The notes under the pieces: generated by a model | The model's input: only the letters and a program-made list of their open reading frames with translations | The model's database searches: none | What the model was told of the DNA's origin: nothing | Shown: positions 1 through 5,412 of the stretch, piece by piece | How the letters are laid out: each line of letters starts with the position of its first letter | Numbering within the stretch: position 1 is the stretch's first letter | Assembly (NCBI GenBank): GCA_027488165.1 | Contig: JAIYCF010000053.1 | Span: 1 to 5,412, forward strand | Reading direction: 5' to 3' | DNA: 5,412 bases | Origin: Streptomycetaceae bacterium | GTDB lineage: Bacteria; Actinomycetota; Actinomycetes; Nanopelagicales; Nanopelagicaceae | Translations under genes and position numbers: made by a program

Positions 1-2
1 CT

Positions 3-71
3 GAGTTAAACGGTGCAACGCCAAAGAAAGTTATTGCGCGCGCACCAAAGATCGTCAATATCGTTCTTTAG
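3..71 (+). CDS. leuS: Leucine--tRNA ligase, C-terminal end only (partial)
   Basis: This is the last 22 codons and TAG stop of a gene that begins before the window. The readable tail is ELNGATPKKVIARAPKIVNI followed by VL. The 'KKVIAR.PKIVNIV' ending is characteristic of the C-terminus of bacterial leucyl-tRNA synthetase, the cytoplasmic class I enzyme that charges tRNA-Leu with leucine. In LeuS this C-terminal domain contacts the tRNA elbow. Only the tail is visible, so no catalytic motif can be checked. The call rests on the tail pattern and on leuS commonly lying upstream of comEA-comEC-holA in Actinobacteria. The gap to comEA is 81 bases, with no convincing terminator in it. Confidence 0.8.
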   Translation, partial: ELNGATPKKVIARAPKIVNIVL

Positions 72-93
72 ATCGTTAATTTGATCGTTATTT
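71..93 (+). repeat. Short imperfect tandem repeat GATCGTTAATTT / GATCGTTATTT
   Basis: Two adjacent copies, 12 and 11 bases long, differ by one missing base (71-82 and 83-93). They begin at the last base of the leuS stop codon. A related ATCGTT occurs just upstream at 60-65. The repeat is directly visible, but its function is unknown. It is AT-rich and lies in the leuS-comEA gap, so it could be part of a comEA promoter or operator, or simply a replication-slippage product. Confidence 0.55.
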
Positions 94-152
94 AGCCACA
101 GCCTCCTTACTTTCCTAAAAAACAAAAGATTTAGCCCAGCACAATCTGGGCC

Positions 153-779
153 ATGAATTCCATACTTGAAAACCTCCGCTCTTGGTGGAGCCATATCTCT
201 TTCACCTCGCCCCAGAAACGCTCACTGCTTGCGCTTTCTGCAATTGTTGTCGCGACATCTGCCTTCTTTGTTGTGCGCGGCACGTCACAAGAAATAGAAG
301 TTGTTGCCCCTGAACTAACGATGGCAGAAAGCGTTGCGCAAGTAACCGTCGATGTCGCAGGCGCTGTGGTAAATCCCGGGGTGTATTCACTGCCCATTAA
401 TTCGCGGGTAATTGATGCGATCAAAGCTGCCGGCGATACCGTCAAAGGTGCAGATGTTTCAGATATCAATCTGGCGCGCATCATCAAAGATGGTGAACAG
501 GTTTATATCTATCCACCACAAAACCATTCGCAAAAAGGTAGCGGCACCGTTCGCGTCTCACCACAGCGAGCCAAAGCCAGAGTCACCGGACCAATCTCGC
601 TAAATCGGGCAAGTGCAAAAGAGTTGGAATCACTTGATGGCATCGGCCCAGTACTTGCCGCGCGGATCGTTGCTTATCGAAAAGTAAATGGCCCATTTCT
701 AACAGTTGAAGATCTACTCAAGGTCTCAGGTATCGGCACTGCAAAGTACGGACAATTTAAAGAGAAGTTACGCGTCTAA
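153..779 (+). CDS. comEA: ComEA family DNA-binding competence protein
   Basis: A 208-residue membrane-anchored receptor that binds incoming double-stranded DNA on the outer face of the membrane during natural transformation and delivers it to ComEC. After a short basic cytoplasmic N-terminus, one hydrophobic segment (about residues 25-41) acts as signal anchor. An SLBB domain follows at about 64-121, with the typical VAGAVVNPGVYSL start and DGEQVYI end. A polar linker leads to a C-terminal helix-hairpin-helix pair at about 150-208: LDGIGPVLAARIVAYR (161-176) and VSGIGTAKYGQF (191-202). This pair binds the DNA backbone without sequence specificity. The ATG at 153 is the first possible start after an in-frame TAG at 132-134. 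Its ribosome-binding site is weak (CTGGG just upstream). The TAA stop abuts the probable true beginning of comEC, suggesting translational coupling. Domain order and length are normal for Gram-positive ComEA. Confidence 0.93.
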   Translation: MNSILENLRSWWSHISFTSPQKRSLLALSAIVVATSAFFVVRGTSQEIEVVAPELTMAESVAQVTVDVAGAVVNPGVYSLPINSRVIDAIKAAGDTVKGADVSDINLARIIKDGEQVYIYPPQNHSQKGSGTVRVSPQRAKARVTGPISLNRASAKELESLDGIGPVLAARIVAYRKVNGPFLTVEDLLKVSGIGTAKYGQFKEKLRV

Positions 780-841
780 TTGATTACCGCGCCTTAGCTT
801 TAGGAGGCGCGGTTTGGGTTGGTGCACTTACACAAAGTTGG
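779..841 (+). other. comEC: Probable N-terminal extension of comEC, in frame, with a non-canonical ATT start
   Basis: The comEC frame is open upstream of the ATG at 842 back to a TAA at 758-760. The part after the comEA stop translates to DYRALALGGAVWVGAL and a few more residues. This hydrophobic stretch, led by 'DYR.', matches the look of actinobacterial ComEC N-termini (first membrane helix), which is family knowledge. No ATG, GTG or TTG lies in this frame between 761 and 841. The only plausible initiator is ATT at 779-781, overlapping the comEA TAA by one base, with a purine-rich AGAGAAG (761-767) 11 bases upstream. A rare ATT start or a point change from TAATG to TAATT would both explain this. 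The exact start is inference. Confidence 0.5.
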
Positions 842-2953
842 ATGGCGCCGTGGCGAATTTCTCTCGGCGCTATCTGCTTTGTTGCGCTGGCACTTTCACA
901 GAAGAAGCGCCGGATAATCGTTCTGGTAGTTGCGCTCACCTTGGGTTCAGTTGTTATGTCGATGCGTCAGCAGAGTCTGGAATCAAGTGCGGTCGCTAAT
1001 TACTTTGAAAATACCGCTGAAGTAAGAGCGATAGTGACTACCGATCCACAGCGCACTGCAAAGCGAGTTAGCGGACAGAATTTTTTGCCGCCGAGTTTTA
1101 GTTTTCTGGCTTCACTGCGGCAGATTGAAGGCGGCGCCGGCCAATTCAATCTGCGAACCCCAGTGCGGATAATTACTTCCGATAAGAGCGTGGCGGGTCT
1201 GCTTCCCGGTCAGCGCATTTCTTTCACCGCTAGCGTCTTGGAAAGTAAGGAAGCGCGCACAGGTGCGCTCTTAATTGCGCGCGGTGCTATCACTGCAACA
1301 ACGACAGCAAGTTCCTGGGCGAAATCTTTAGCAGCGATTCGTTTAGGACTTCGCAACGCAAGTGGTTCAGGAGATGGCGCATCCTTAATCCCCGGAATGG
1401 TTTTGGGGGATACCTCGTTGCAGAGCGATCAATTCAAGAGCGATATGCGCAGATCTGGTTTAACGCATCTAGTTGCGGTAAGCGGCGCCAACTTTGCAAT
1501 CGTTTCGGCCTTTGTCCTGTGGTGTATGCAATTTCTCTTTCGCAGTATGCGTTTTCGCATCATTGCAACCGCAATTGCACTTATCTGTTTTATCGCTTTA
1601 GTGCGTCCATCACCATCTGTTCTACGCGCTGCTGCGATGGCCGCAGTCTTACTTATCTCTTACGGAACCAGGCGCGGTGCTGATTCATTGCCAGCGTTGG
1701 GATTTGCGATCGCACTTGTTGTAGTTGGCGATCCGTGGCAGGCGCGCGAACCAGGCTTTGCACTCTCTGTTCTGGCAACTGCAGGATTGCTGCTCTATGC
1801 CCCACGTGTAACTAATTTCTTTGCTCGCGGGCTTCCGAAGTTATTGGCACAAGCGGCAGCGCCACCGATTGCTGCCATGGTTTTCTGCGCGCCAGTAATC
1901 GTTGCTTTGTCGGGATTTCTATCTCCGGCATCGTTATTTGCAAATCTCTTTGCCGCACCTGCCGTTGCACCGATAACTATCACCGGCTTTATCGCAGCGC
2001 TGATTTCTCCAATCTTGCCGCAGCTGTCATCACTACTTATTACATGCGTTAAACCACTTGCGATCTGGATCGCCTGGGTAGCTGATTGGGCCGCTGGTTA
2101 TCGAGTCTTAACTCTGCAGAAAGGTTTGATTGGCTTTCTAGTTATTGCGATTGTTATTGCACTCTTTTTGCTTGCGCCCAAACGGCTGGTAGTAACCGTA
2201 GTTATCTTGGTACTGAGTCTTTCTTATCTACAGCGCTTTCCTGCAGGGGATTGGCAGGTGGCCAATTGCGATATCGGACAAGGCGATGGCGCCGCGATAA
2301 ATCTAGGAAATCATCGCGCGATAGTTATCGATACCGGCCCCGATCCGGAAGCGATTGATCGATGTTTAAAGCAACTCGGTGTTCGCGAGATTCCACTTTT
2401 AATAATTACTCACGGCCATGCAGATCACATCGCGGGTTGGCCGGGTGTAACCAAGGGGCGCAAAGTTGGACAGACTTGGTACCAAAATATTAATCGCGGT
2501 GCACGTGCACAATTACAAAGCACAGCAGGCCCAGTTGATATTGAAGTCTTATGGCCAGATTCAGGTAGTTACGATCCAAATAATTCAAGTATTGCGGTAC
2601 GAATTACAACTTCGGATTACACCCTCTTTGCAGGTGGCGATATGGAACCTTTATCGCAGAGTTTGATCGCATCGACAATGCGCGAAGTTGATATCTATAA
2701 AGTCTGCCATCACGGTTCGGCATATCAAGATGAGATCTTTACTCGGGCGCTCTCGCCGCAAGTTGCGATGATTAGCGTTGGCGCGGGAAATAGTTATGGC
2801 CATCCGGCGCCTGCCACCCTTGATCTATTGGCGCAGACAGGCGCTAAAGTACTGCGTACCGACAGAGATGGTGCGATCGCAATTAGCGCCCGCAACCATC
2901 GCCTTAAGGTGCGAACCAGTAGATCGAAGTTAACCTTTCTTCGCTGGGAATAA
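842..2953 (+). CDS. comEC: ComEC/Rec2 family DNA-uptake channel with metallo-beta-lactamase-like domain
   Basis: A polytopic membrane protein of 703 residues from this ATG, or about 724 with the upstream extension, which is normal for the family. It forms the channel through which one strand of transforming DNA enters the cytoplasm. Two N-terminal hydrophobic stretches (about 5-19 and 25-39) are followed by an OB-like outer domain (about 57-155). The Competence membrane domain (about 180-465) carries the signature GLTHLVAVSGAN at 206-217 and PSPSVLRAAAMA at 256-267. The C-terminal metallo-beta-lactamase-like domain keeps its key residues: DIGQGD (477-482), IDTG (496-499), THGHADH (523-529), GGD with D600, HHG (623-625) and SYGHP with H654. 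It may therefore be an active nuclease that degrades the non-transported strand; that role is proposed for the family and not shown here. The ATG at 842 lacks a nearby Shine-Dalgarno sequence, so translation probably begins upstream. Confidence 0.93.
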   Translation: MAPWRISLGAICFVALALSQKKRRIIVLVVALTLGSVVMSMRQQSLESSAVANYFENTAEVRAIVTTDPQRTAKRVSGQNFLPPSFSFLASLRQIEGGAGQFNLRTPVRIITSDKSVAGLLPGQRISFTASVLESKEARTGALLIARGAITATTTASSWAKSLAAIRLGLRNASGSGDGASLIPGMVLGDTSLQSDQFKSDMRRSGLTHLVAVSGANFAIVSAFVLWCMQFLFRSMRFRIIATAIALICFIALVRPSPSVLRAAAMAAVLLISYGTRRGADSLPALGFAIALVVVGDPWQAREPGFALSVLATAGLLLYAPRVTNFFARGLPKLLAQAAAPPIAAMVFCAPVIVALSGFLSPASLFANLFAAPAVAPITITGFIAALISPILPQLSSLLITCVKPLAIWIAWVADWAAGYRVLTLQKGLIGFLVIAIVIALFLLAPKRLVVTVVILVLSLSYLQRFPAGDWQVANCDIGQGDGAAINLGNHRAIVIDTGPDPEAIDRCLKQLGVREIPLLIITHGHADHIAGWPGVTKGRKVGQTWYQNINRGARAQLQSTAGPVDIEVLWPDSGSYDPNNSSIAVRITTSDYTLFAGGDMEPLSQSLIASTMREVDIYKVCHHGSAYQDEIFTRALSPQVAMISVGAGNSYGHPAPATLDLLAQTGAKVLRTDRDGAIAISARNHRLKVRTSRSKLTFLRWE

Positions 2954-2975
2954 CTAGTTTGGAAATTTATTAGAT

Positions 2976-2981
2976 AAGGAG
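2976..2981 (+). promoter_or_regulatory. Shine-Dalgarno site of holA (AAGGAG)
   Basis: AAGGAG lies seven bases before the ATG at 2989, the strongest well-spaced ribosome-binding site in the window. It fixes the holA start. The nearby GTG at 2984 runs straight into a stop (GTG CGA TGA) and can be excluded. Confidence 0.8.
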
Positions 2982-2988
2982 CTGTGCG

Positions 2989-3939
2989 ATGAACGATTTC
3001 TATCTCATCCTCGGCTCTGAAGCAGCGCTGGCCGATCGCGCGCTCTCCAAAATCCTGGCACAGTTAAAAGAAGAGAAAGCTGAAGTCACAACTATCTCTG
3101 CAGGCGATGCCATCGTTGGCGATATTTCAGATGCGCTTGCACCGTCGCTATTTTCCGAACGTCGCGCACTAATTATTAAAGATCTGCAAGATCTACCTGA
3201 AGAATCTCGCGATGAAATAACTCGTTATCTGCCCGAACCTGATGCGACAACCACAGTGATCTTTCTTCATAAAGGCGGCGTAAAAGGTAAGGCGCTCCTT
3301 GATGCAATTAAGAAAATTAAGCCCGAAATAATTACCTGCGAGCCTTTGAAGAAAGATGCCGAGAAAGAACAATTTGTTAAAGAGCTATTTTTAGATTCTG
3401 GTCGCAAGGCATCACCCGGCGCAGTTGCCGCCCTTGTCGGTGCGCTCGGCGGTGATATGCGCGAGCTACAACAAGCAGTTTCCCAGATCGCACTCGATGC
3501 ACCTGCCGGCGTAATTGACGAAAAGTACATCGATGAATTTCATCAAGGCCGCGTTGAGACAACTGGATTTGATGTTGCTGATGCAACGATCGATGGCAAC
3601 TTACCAACTGCGCTAATTTCACTGCGCAGCGCGATTGAAACCGGCACAGATCCAGTGATGGTGACATCAGCAATTGCATCAGCACTTCGCAGCTTGGCAA
3701 AAGTTTCTGGTTCTGCCAGCGGTGCCAAATCTTTCGAACTCGCTGGGCAACTTGGTATGGCGCCATGGCAGATTGATAAAGCCCGTCGCCAATTACAAGG
3801 CTGGACACCGCGCGCACTTTCCAAGGCAGTTCAAGCGATCGCTCTGGCAGATGCACAGGTAAAGGGCGCTGCAACAGATCCGATCTATGCCCTTGAAAAA
3901 GCCTTGGCCACGATTACCGCCGCTCGCGCCGCTAGATAA
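2989..3939 (+). CDS. holA: DNA polymerase III subunit delta
   Basis: A 316-residue cytoplasmic clamp-loader subunit that opens the beta sliding clamp so it can be placed on primed DNA. The length is slightly below the usual 320-345. The N-terminal AAA+-like domain (about 1-135) opens with DFYLILGSEAALADRAL, and the family-typical loss of a Walker A motif is seen. LFSERRALIIKDL at 54-66 aligns with the beta-binding segment of E. coli delta, whose Leu73-Phe74 pair wedges into the clamp; L54-F55 would be the equivalents (inference from pattern). The middle lid domain includes GGDMRELQQAVSQIAL from residue 154, and the C-terminal collar domain (about 210-316) is helical and Ala-rich. It starts 35 bases after comEC, with no terminator visible between them, so it is probably co-transcribed with comEA-comEC. 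This pairing is common in Actinobacteria and Firmicutes. Confidence 0.93.
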   Translation: MNDFYLILGSEAALADRALSKILAQLKEEKAEVTTISAGDAIVGDISDALAPSLFSERRALIIKDLQDLPEESRDEITRYLPEPDATTTVIFLHKGGVKGKALLDAIKKIKPEIITCEPLKKDAEKEQFVKELFLDSGRKASPGAVAALVGALGGDMRELQQAVSQIALDAPAGVIDEKYIDEFHQGRVETTGFDVADATIDGNLPTALISLRSAIETGTDPVMVTSAIASALRSLAKVSGSASGAKSFELAGQLGMAPWQIDKARRQLQGWTPRALSKAVQAIALADAQVKGAATDPIYALEKALATITAARAAR

Positions 3940-3951
3940 CTCTCAGATATC

Positions 3952-3971
3952 TCCACGCTAGGCGGGGATTT
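3952..3971 (+). terminator. Weak candidate terminator hairpin after holA
   Basis: TCCACGC (3952-3958) and GCGGGGA (3962-3968) can pair around a three-base TAG loop, giving six pairs with one internal A-G mismatch, followed by only three T residues. It begins 13 bases after the holA stop, where a terminator would be expected before the rpsT promoter. The short stem, the mismatch and the poor T-tract make efficient termination uncertain. Confidence 0.3.
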
Positions 3972-3980
3972 CAACTCAAT

Positions 3981-4010
3981 TTGAGCCCGCGCCCCCTGCG
4001 CTGATAACCT
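3981..4010 (+). promoter_or_regulatory. Candidate sigma-70-type promoter for rpsT-lepA
   Basis: TTGAGC (3981-3986) as -35 is separated by 18 bases from TAACCT (4005-4010) as -10. TG at 4002-4003 gives an extended -10 element (TGATAACCT). TAnnnT is the usual -10 form in Actinobacteria. The predicted transcript would begin near 4017, leaving a leader of about 53 bases before the rpsT GTG. Location after holA and upstream of a highly expressed ribosomal protein gene supports the call. It is pattern-based only. Confidence 0.5.
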
Positions 4011-4057
4011 ACGCCTCTGCCTGATTACCAAAAGGGTCGTCATAGCTTTCAACGTTC

Positions 4058-4061
4058 GGAG
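4058..4061 (+). promoter_or_regulatory. Shine-Dalgarno site deciding the GTG start of rpsT (GGAG)
   Basis: GGAG sits eight bases before GTG at 4070. It supports GTG initiation giving MANIKSQIKR, the normal S20 N-terminus, so no alternative start is needed. Confidence 0.7.
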
Positions 4062-4069
4062 TAATACAC

Positions 4070-4339
4070 GTGGCAAATATCAAGTCGCAGATCAAGCGCG
4101 TTAAGACCAATAACAAGGCGCAAGCTCGCAACAAGTCTGTCTCTTCATCTGTAAAGACCGCTATTCGCAAGTTCCGCGAGGCAGTCGCAAAGGGCGATGC
4201 AGCAACAACCACGACTGAACTCCGCGCCGCTTCAAAGGCTCTAGATGTTGCAGTATCAAAGGGCGTTGTTCACCGCAACACTGCCGCAAATAAGAAGTCT
4301 TCAATGGCTAAGGCAGCTGCCAAAGCCGGCGCTCGTTAA
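4070..4339 (+). CDS. rpsT: 30S ribosomal protein S20
   Basis: An 89-residue, strongly basic protein rich in Ala, Lys and Ser, the normal size for S20 (about 86-90). S20 binds 16S rRNA early in assembly of the 30S subunit body. The N-terminus MANIKSQIKRVKTNNKAQ, the mid-section SSVKTAIRKFREAV, and the C-terminal GVVHRNTAANKKSSMAK helix are all family-typical. Initiation is at GTG with GGAG eight bases upstream. Codons are less varied than in comEC (for example AAG for Lys, CGC for Arg), as expected of a highly expressed gene. It has its own candidate promoter at 3981-4010. LepA follows after 40 bases with no hairpin between them, so the two are probably transcribed together. In E. coli S20 represses its own translation; no comparable leader structure is evident here. 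Confidence 0.97.
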   Translation: MANIKSQIKRVKTNNKAQARNKSVSSSVKTAIRKFREAVAKGDAATTTTELRAASKALDVAVSKGVVHRNTAANKKSSMAKAAAKAGAR

Positions 4340-4366
4340 TTCTTAACACATCCAGATAATTAAGTT

Positions 4367-4371
4367 AGAGG
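4367..4371 (+). promoter_or_regulatory. Shine-Dalgarno site deciding the GTG start of lepA (AGAGG)
   Basis: AGAGG lies eight bases before GTG at 4380. It supports a start that gives lepA a tail of about 20 residues before the conserved IRNFCIIAH, as is usual in Actinobacteria. Confidence 0.65.
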
Positions 4372-4379
4372 TCGCATAA

Positions 4380-5412
4380 GTGCCTGCAATTCCAATTGCC
4401 AAGGCTCCGCAACCGGCAGCGACCAATCCCGCGCAGATACGTAACTTCTGCATCATCGCCCATATCGATCACGGTAAATCAACGCTCGCCGATCGCATGC
4501 TCGGCATCACCGAAGTTGTAGAAGCTCGCAATATGCGTGCGCAATATCTAGATCGTATGGATATCGAACGCGAACGCGGCATCACCATTAAGTCTCAGGC
4601 AGTTCGTCTGCCATGGCGTAGCGGTATCGAGGGCCAGGAATACATCCTCAATATGATCGATACTCCTGGGCACGTTGACTTTACCTACGAAGTTTCGCGC
4701 TCGCTCGCTGCCTGTGAAGGCGCAGTGTTGCTCGTTGACTGCGCACAAGGAATCGAAGCGCAGACGCTGGCCAACCTTTACCTAGCGATGGAAAACAATC
4801 TCACGATCATTCCAGTTCTAAATAAGATCGATCTCCCAAATGCGCAGCCAGATAAATTTGCTGCAGAACTTGCCCGCTTAATCGGTTGCCAACCTGAAGA
4901 TTGCTTACGCGTATCTGGAAAAACTGGCGATGGCGTTGCTGATCTTCTCGACCAAATCGTTGCGCAGATTCCGGCACCAGTTGGCGATGCCAACGCACCA
5001 GCGCGCGCACTTATCTTCGATTCGGTCTATGACTCATATCGCGGCGTAGTTACCTATGTTCGTGTTATTGATGGACGATTAAATCCACGCGAGCAGATTC
5101 AGATGTTCTCAACTGGCGTTCGACATGAAGCACTTGAAGTTGGCGTTATCTCACCAGAACCTATGCCAAGTAAAGGTTTAGGCGTTGGCGAAGTAGGTTA
5201 TTTAATTACCGGTGTAAAGGATGTTCGCCAATCTCGCGTTGGTGACACTGTTACTAACTATCAAAACCCAACCAAGACCGCACTTGCTGGCTATAAAGAT
5301 CCTAAGCCGATGGTCTTCTCTGGTCTCTTCCCACTAGATGGCGCAGATTTTCCTTTGCTTCGCGATGCGTTAGATAAGTTGCAGTTAAACGATGCTGCAT
5401 TGGTTTACGAAC
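4380..5412 (+). CDS. lepA: Elongation factor 4 (translational GTPase LepA), N-terminal part, cut by window end
   Basis: 344 complete codons of a protein usually about 600-625 residues long; the frame is open to the window end. LepA/EF4 is a ribosome-associated GTPase linked to back-translocation, stalled-ribosome recovery and 30S biogenesis. All G motifs are present: G1 AHIDHGKST (27-35), G2 region RERGITI (64-70), G3 DTPGH (94-98), G4 NKID (148-151) and G5 SGK (179-181). Within G1, H31 is the residue shared by translational GTPases, and H98 in G3 is the presumed catalytic histidine. A beta-barrel domain II follows (about 205-290). The start of domain III is visible as KPMVFSGLFPLDGADF with the downstream KLQLNDAAL. 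Translation starts at GTG with AGAGG eight bases upstream. An EF-G, TetM or BipA identity is unlikely because the RNFCIIAHIDHGKSTLADR and KPMVFSGLFP patterns are LepA-specific. Confidence 0.96.
   Translation, partial: MPAIPIAKAPQPAATNPAQIRNFCIIAHIDHGKSTLADRMLGITEVVEARNMRAQYLDRMDIERERGITIKSQAVRLPWRSGIEGQEYILNMIDTPGHVDFTYEVSRSLAACEGAVLLVDCAQGIEAQTLANLYLAMENNLTIIPVLNKIDLPNAQPDKFAAELARLIGCQPEDCLRVSGKTGDGVADLLDQIVAQIPAPVGDANAPARALIFDSVYDSYRGVVTYVRVIDGRLNPREQIQMFSTGVRHEALEVGVISPEPMPSKGLGVGEVGYLITGVKDVRQSRVGDTVTNYQNPTKTALAGYKDPKPMVFSGLFPLDGADFPLLRDALDKLQLNDAALVYE

Noticed and set aside
72..152. A terminator or promoter in the leuS-comEA gap
   Set aside because: No stem with a T-run is present. TTGATC (81-86) has no -10 at proper spacing, and TACTTT (108-113) has no -35 partner. 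Nothing beyond the tandem repeat can be supported.
814..999. 61-codon TTG-start frame overlapping the start of comEC, with AGGAGG six bases upstream
   Set aside because: It runs out of frame through comEC, its translation resembles no known fold, and its Cys-rich composition is what a shifted reading of comEC would give. Only the AGGAGG was kept as an observation.
3267..3874. Long antisense open frames (87-165 codons) opposite holA
   Set aside because: These are mirror frames of a clear holA gene. Their translations show no recognisable domain and they lack supporting ribosome-binding sites.
4017..4069. A structured RNA or S20 autoregulatory element in the rpsT leader
   Set aside because: Only a three-pair stem (ACC/GGT near 4027-4037) can be drawn. 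No conserved riboswitch or leader motif is recognised.
4355..4360. GATAAT as a -10 box for a separate lepA promoter
   Set aside because: No -35-like hexamer lies 16-19 bases upstream, and the predicted start would fall almost on the Shine-Dalgarno sequence. Read-through from rpsT is the simpler explanation.

Overview
The window is a compact run of bacterial housekeeping and DNA-uptake genes, all on the + strand: the 3' end of leuS, then comEA, comEC, holA, rpsT and the 5' part of lepA. The order comEA-comEC-holA-rpsT-lepA, with leuS close upstream, is typical of Actinobacteria. Base composition is close to balanced, intergenic gaps are short, and two of the six starts are GTG. I infer a small-genome, moderate-GC actinobacterium, such as the freshwater acI/Nanopelagicales type or a similar streamlined lineage. 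The order-level placement is inference only; nothing here is diagnostic at that level.

Layout. Positions 3-71 hold the last 22 codons of leucyl-tRNA synthetase. An 81-base AT-rich gap with a short tandem repeat follows. ComEA (153-779) is a membrane-anchored DNA receptor with SLBB and helix-hairpin-helix domains. ComEC (842-2953, probably starting further upstream) is the DNA-uptake channel with a C-terminal metallo-beta-lactamase-like domain. HolA (2989-3939) is the clamp-loader delta subunit. A gap of about 130 bases contains a weak hairpin and the best promoter candidate in the window. It is followed by rpsT (4070-4339, ribosomal protein S20) and lepA (4380 to the window end, elongation factor 4).

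How the genes work together. ComEA binds double-stranded DNA outside the membrane and hands it to ComEC, which passes a single strand into the cytoplasm. HolA opens the beta clamp for replication and is probably transcribed with the com genes. RpsT and LepA serve the ribosome and appear to form a separate two-gene transcription unit.

I found no undescribed system, mobile element, CRISPR array or RNA gene. The best anomaly is the comEC start. A convincing ComEC N-terminus continues upstream of the first ATG to the comEA stop codon, but the only plausible initiator there is ATT. There is no gene-free stretch longer than 300 bases.
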